43,565 nt of DNA from contig PXRY01000045.1 of assembly GCA_003022925.1 (NCBI GenBank), forward strand, positions 1,193-44,757, given 5' to 3'. Below the pieces are notes generated by a model, which saw only the letters and a program-made list of their open reading frames with translations, did not search any database and was not told the DNA's origin. The stretch is from Halobacteriales archaeon QS_8_65_32. GTDB taxonomy: Archaea; Halobacteriota; Halobacteria; Halobacteriales; Halococcaceae. Of this stretch, positions 42,600-43,565 are shown piece by piece. Position 1 is the stretch's first letter. Every line of letters starts with the position of its first letter. The position numbers and the translations under genes were made by a program.

Positions 42600-43565
42600 T
42601 TAGGTCGGTTCGGGCCCGCGCGGAAAGCGCGATTCGGCGATCGCAAAGGTGAGCGTGCTCGCAAGCCCTAATAGGGTGCCGCCGGTGAGCGCCGCCGCGA
42701 GGGTATCGAGCGCGACGCTGCCTAAGAAGTAGCCGCTAACCGAGTACAGGACCACGGCGATCGAGAGCACGTAAAACGGCGCGTTGAGATACCGCCACTC
42801 GAACCGGTCGGCGAGGTACTCGTCCACCACGCGCCCGAGGCTCGCGGTGACCCCTGCGGTGGCGAACCAGACGACCGACCCGCGAACGAGCGCCGCGATT
42901 ACGGCCAGCGGTGCGCTCGCGCTGCCGCCGATCGTTCCCGGGACGCCCTCGGCGAGGGCAACGCCGTTCACGCCGCCGATCACCATCAGCGCCGCGGCGA
43001 CGACGTACGTCGTGATGACCACCCGGCCGGCGAACAACCCCGACCTGGCGCGTTCGGCGAGCGCGTCGAGGCGTTCTTCTAACGCGAGCCCCCGAAAGAG
43101 GACGTACAGGCCGAGCAGCGCCGAGGTGAGCCCGAACACCGCCGCGCCGGTCACCCCGTAGTAGTCCGCGAGGATCGCGATCGGGTAGATGAGAAGCAAG
43201 ATGCCGAGGGGGACGAGGATCGTGCCCCGGGTTTCGGGGTCGTCCAAGACCTGCTTCGTCGTGTAGTACACGGACTCTAAGTTCTGGGCCTGGCGGACGA
43301 CCACCCGGCGGACGCCGTCGATGGCGATCCGCGAGCGGATCACGGGCACGACGGACTCGTCCTGTGCGCCGTCGGTGACGACGAGCGCGCGGACGTCCTC
43401 GCCGGTCGCAAGCGTCGCGAGCACCGTATCGACTTCTTTCCCTACTTTCCTGTTCGCGGCGACGTCGCCGCCGTCGGTACCGGTGACCGCCGCGACTTCG
43501 ACGGTCTCGTCGTCGATCTCCTCGTAGAGGTGAACGCCCTCGAACAGCACGTTGACGTCCGAGTC
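42600..43565 (-). CDS. DUF373 membrane protein, 5' part missing at the window edge
   Basis: The frame is open to the end of the window, which cuts off the N-terminus: the last codons read DSDVNVLFEGVHLYEE. The visible 321 residues begin with a soluble domain (VAAVTGTDGGDVAANRKVGK; VRALVVTDGAQDESVVPVIR; GVRRVVVRQAQNLESVYYTT), followed by at least seven membrane helices, as in DUF373 proteins, which are archaeal and of unknown function. The DSD-type motif may be metal-binding. The stop lies about 140 bases before the DUF6663-type gene. Confidence 0.85.
   Translation of the reverse strand, partial: DSDVNVLFEGVHLYEEIDDETVEVAAVTGTDGGDVAANRKVGKEVDTVLATLATGEDVRALVVTDGAQDESVVPVIRSRIAIDGVRRVVVRQAQNLESVYYTTKQVLDDPETRGTILVPLGILLLIYPIAILADYYGVTGAAVFGLTSALLGLYVLFRGLALEERLDALAERARSGLFAGRVVITTYVVAAALMVIGGVNGVALAEGVPGTIGGSASAPLAVIAALVRGSVVWFATAGVTASLGRVVDEYLADRFEWRYLNAPFYVLSIAVVLYSVSGYFLGSVALDTLAAALTGGTLLGLASTLTFAIAESRFPRGPEPT

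Overview
The window reads as chromosomal DNA of a halophilic archaeon (class Halobacteria). The support is high GC, strongly acidic proteins rich in Asp, Glu, Ala and Val, many genes with a TATA-like box about 24-30 bases before the start codon (leaderless transcripts), a haloarchaeal-type 7S SRP RNA, the archaeal lipid enzyme DGGGP synthase, a proteasome-activating nucleotidase, and several small families known mainly from haloarchaea. I cannot name the genus. No insertion sequence, CRISPR array, rRNA or replication origin was found.

Layout. 1-6.0 kb: an HNH protein, an alpha/beta hydrolase, the SRP RNA (minus), small haloarchaeal proteins, a CoA-binding protein, a RecA-fold ATPase-like protein, the lipid prenyltransferase, and tRNA-Arg(TCG) followed by decayed copies of its own 3' end. 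6.0-9.0 kb: acyl-CoA dehydrogenase, a membrane protein and an SDR oxidoreductase. 9.2-14.5 kb: a chromosome-organisation operon (coiled-coil protein, smc, scpA) and a PRC-barrel-like protein. 14.9-19.5 kb: catalase-peroxidase katG, a membrane protein and pgi.

19.6-29.1 kb, all on the minus strand: a surface or extracellular polysaccharide locus. In transcription order it holds an O-antigen polymerase/ligase-like protein, a polyprenyl-phosphate sugar-1-phosphate transferase, an NAD-dependent sugar epimerase/dehydratase, a DUF2079-type membrane protein with a C-terminal beta-sandwich-like domain, a membrane GT2 glycosyltransferase overlapping it by 4 bases, and a Tat-exported lipoprotein with a GH26-like (endo-mannanase fold) catalytic domain. 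A membrane GT2 next to a lipid-anchored glycoside hydrolase resembles bacterial synthase-dependent polysaccharide systems. This is the part of the window most likely to be an undescribed system.

29.8-43.6 kb: oligoendopeptidase F, PAN, a degraded VOC gene, an amidase, glutamate dehydrogenase, a malyl-CoA-lyase-like protein divergent from a MaoC hydratase (together suggestive of mesaconyl-CoA/methylaspartate-type carbon metabolism), a VOC dioxygenase-like protein, a DoxX-like protein with a tiny coupled upstream frame, a nucleotidyltransferase remnant interrupted by a stop, an HAH_0734-type protein, thiL, a DUF6663-type protein and the 3' part of a DUF373 membrane protein that leaves the window. 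The noncoding gaps hold many short perfect hairpins and one large AT-rich dyad upstream of the polysaccharide locus.
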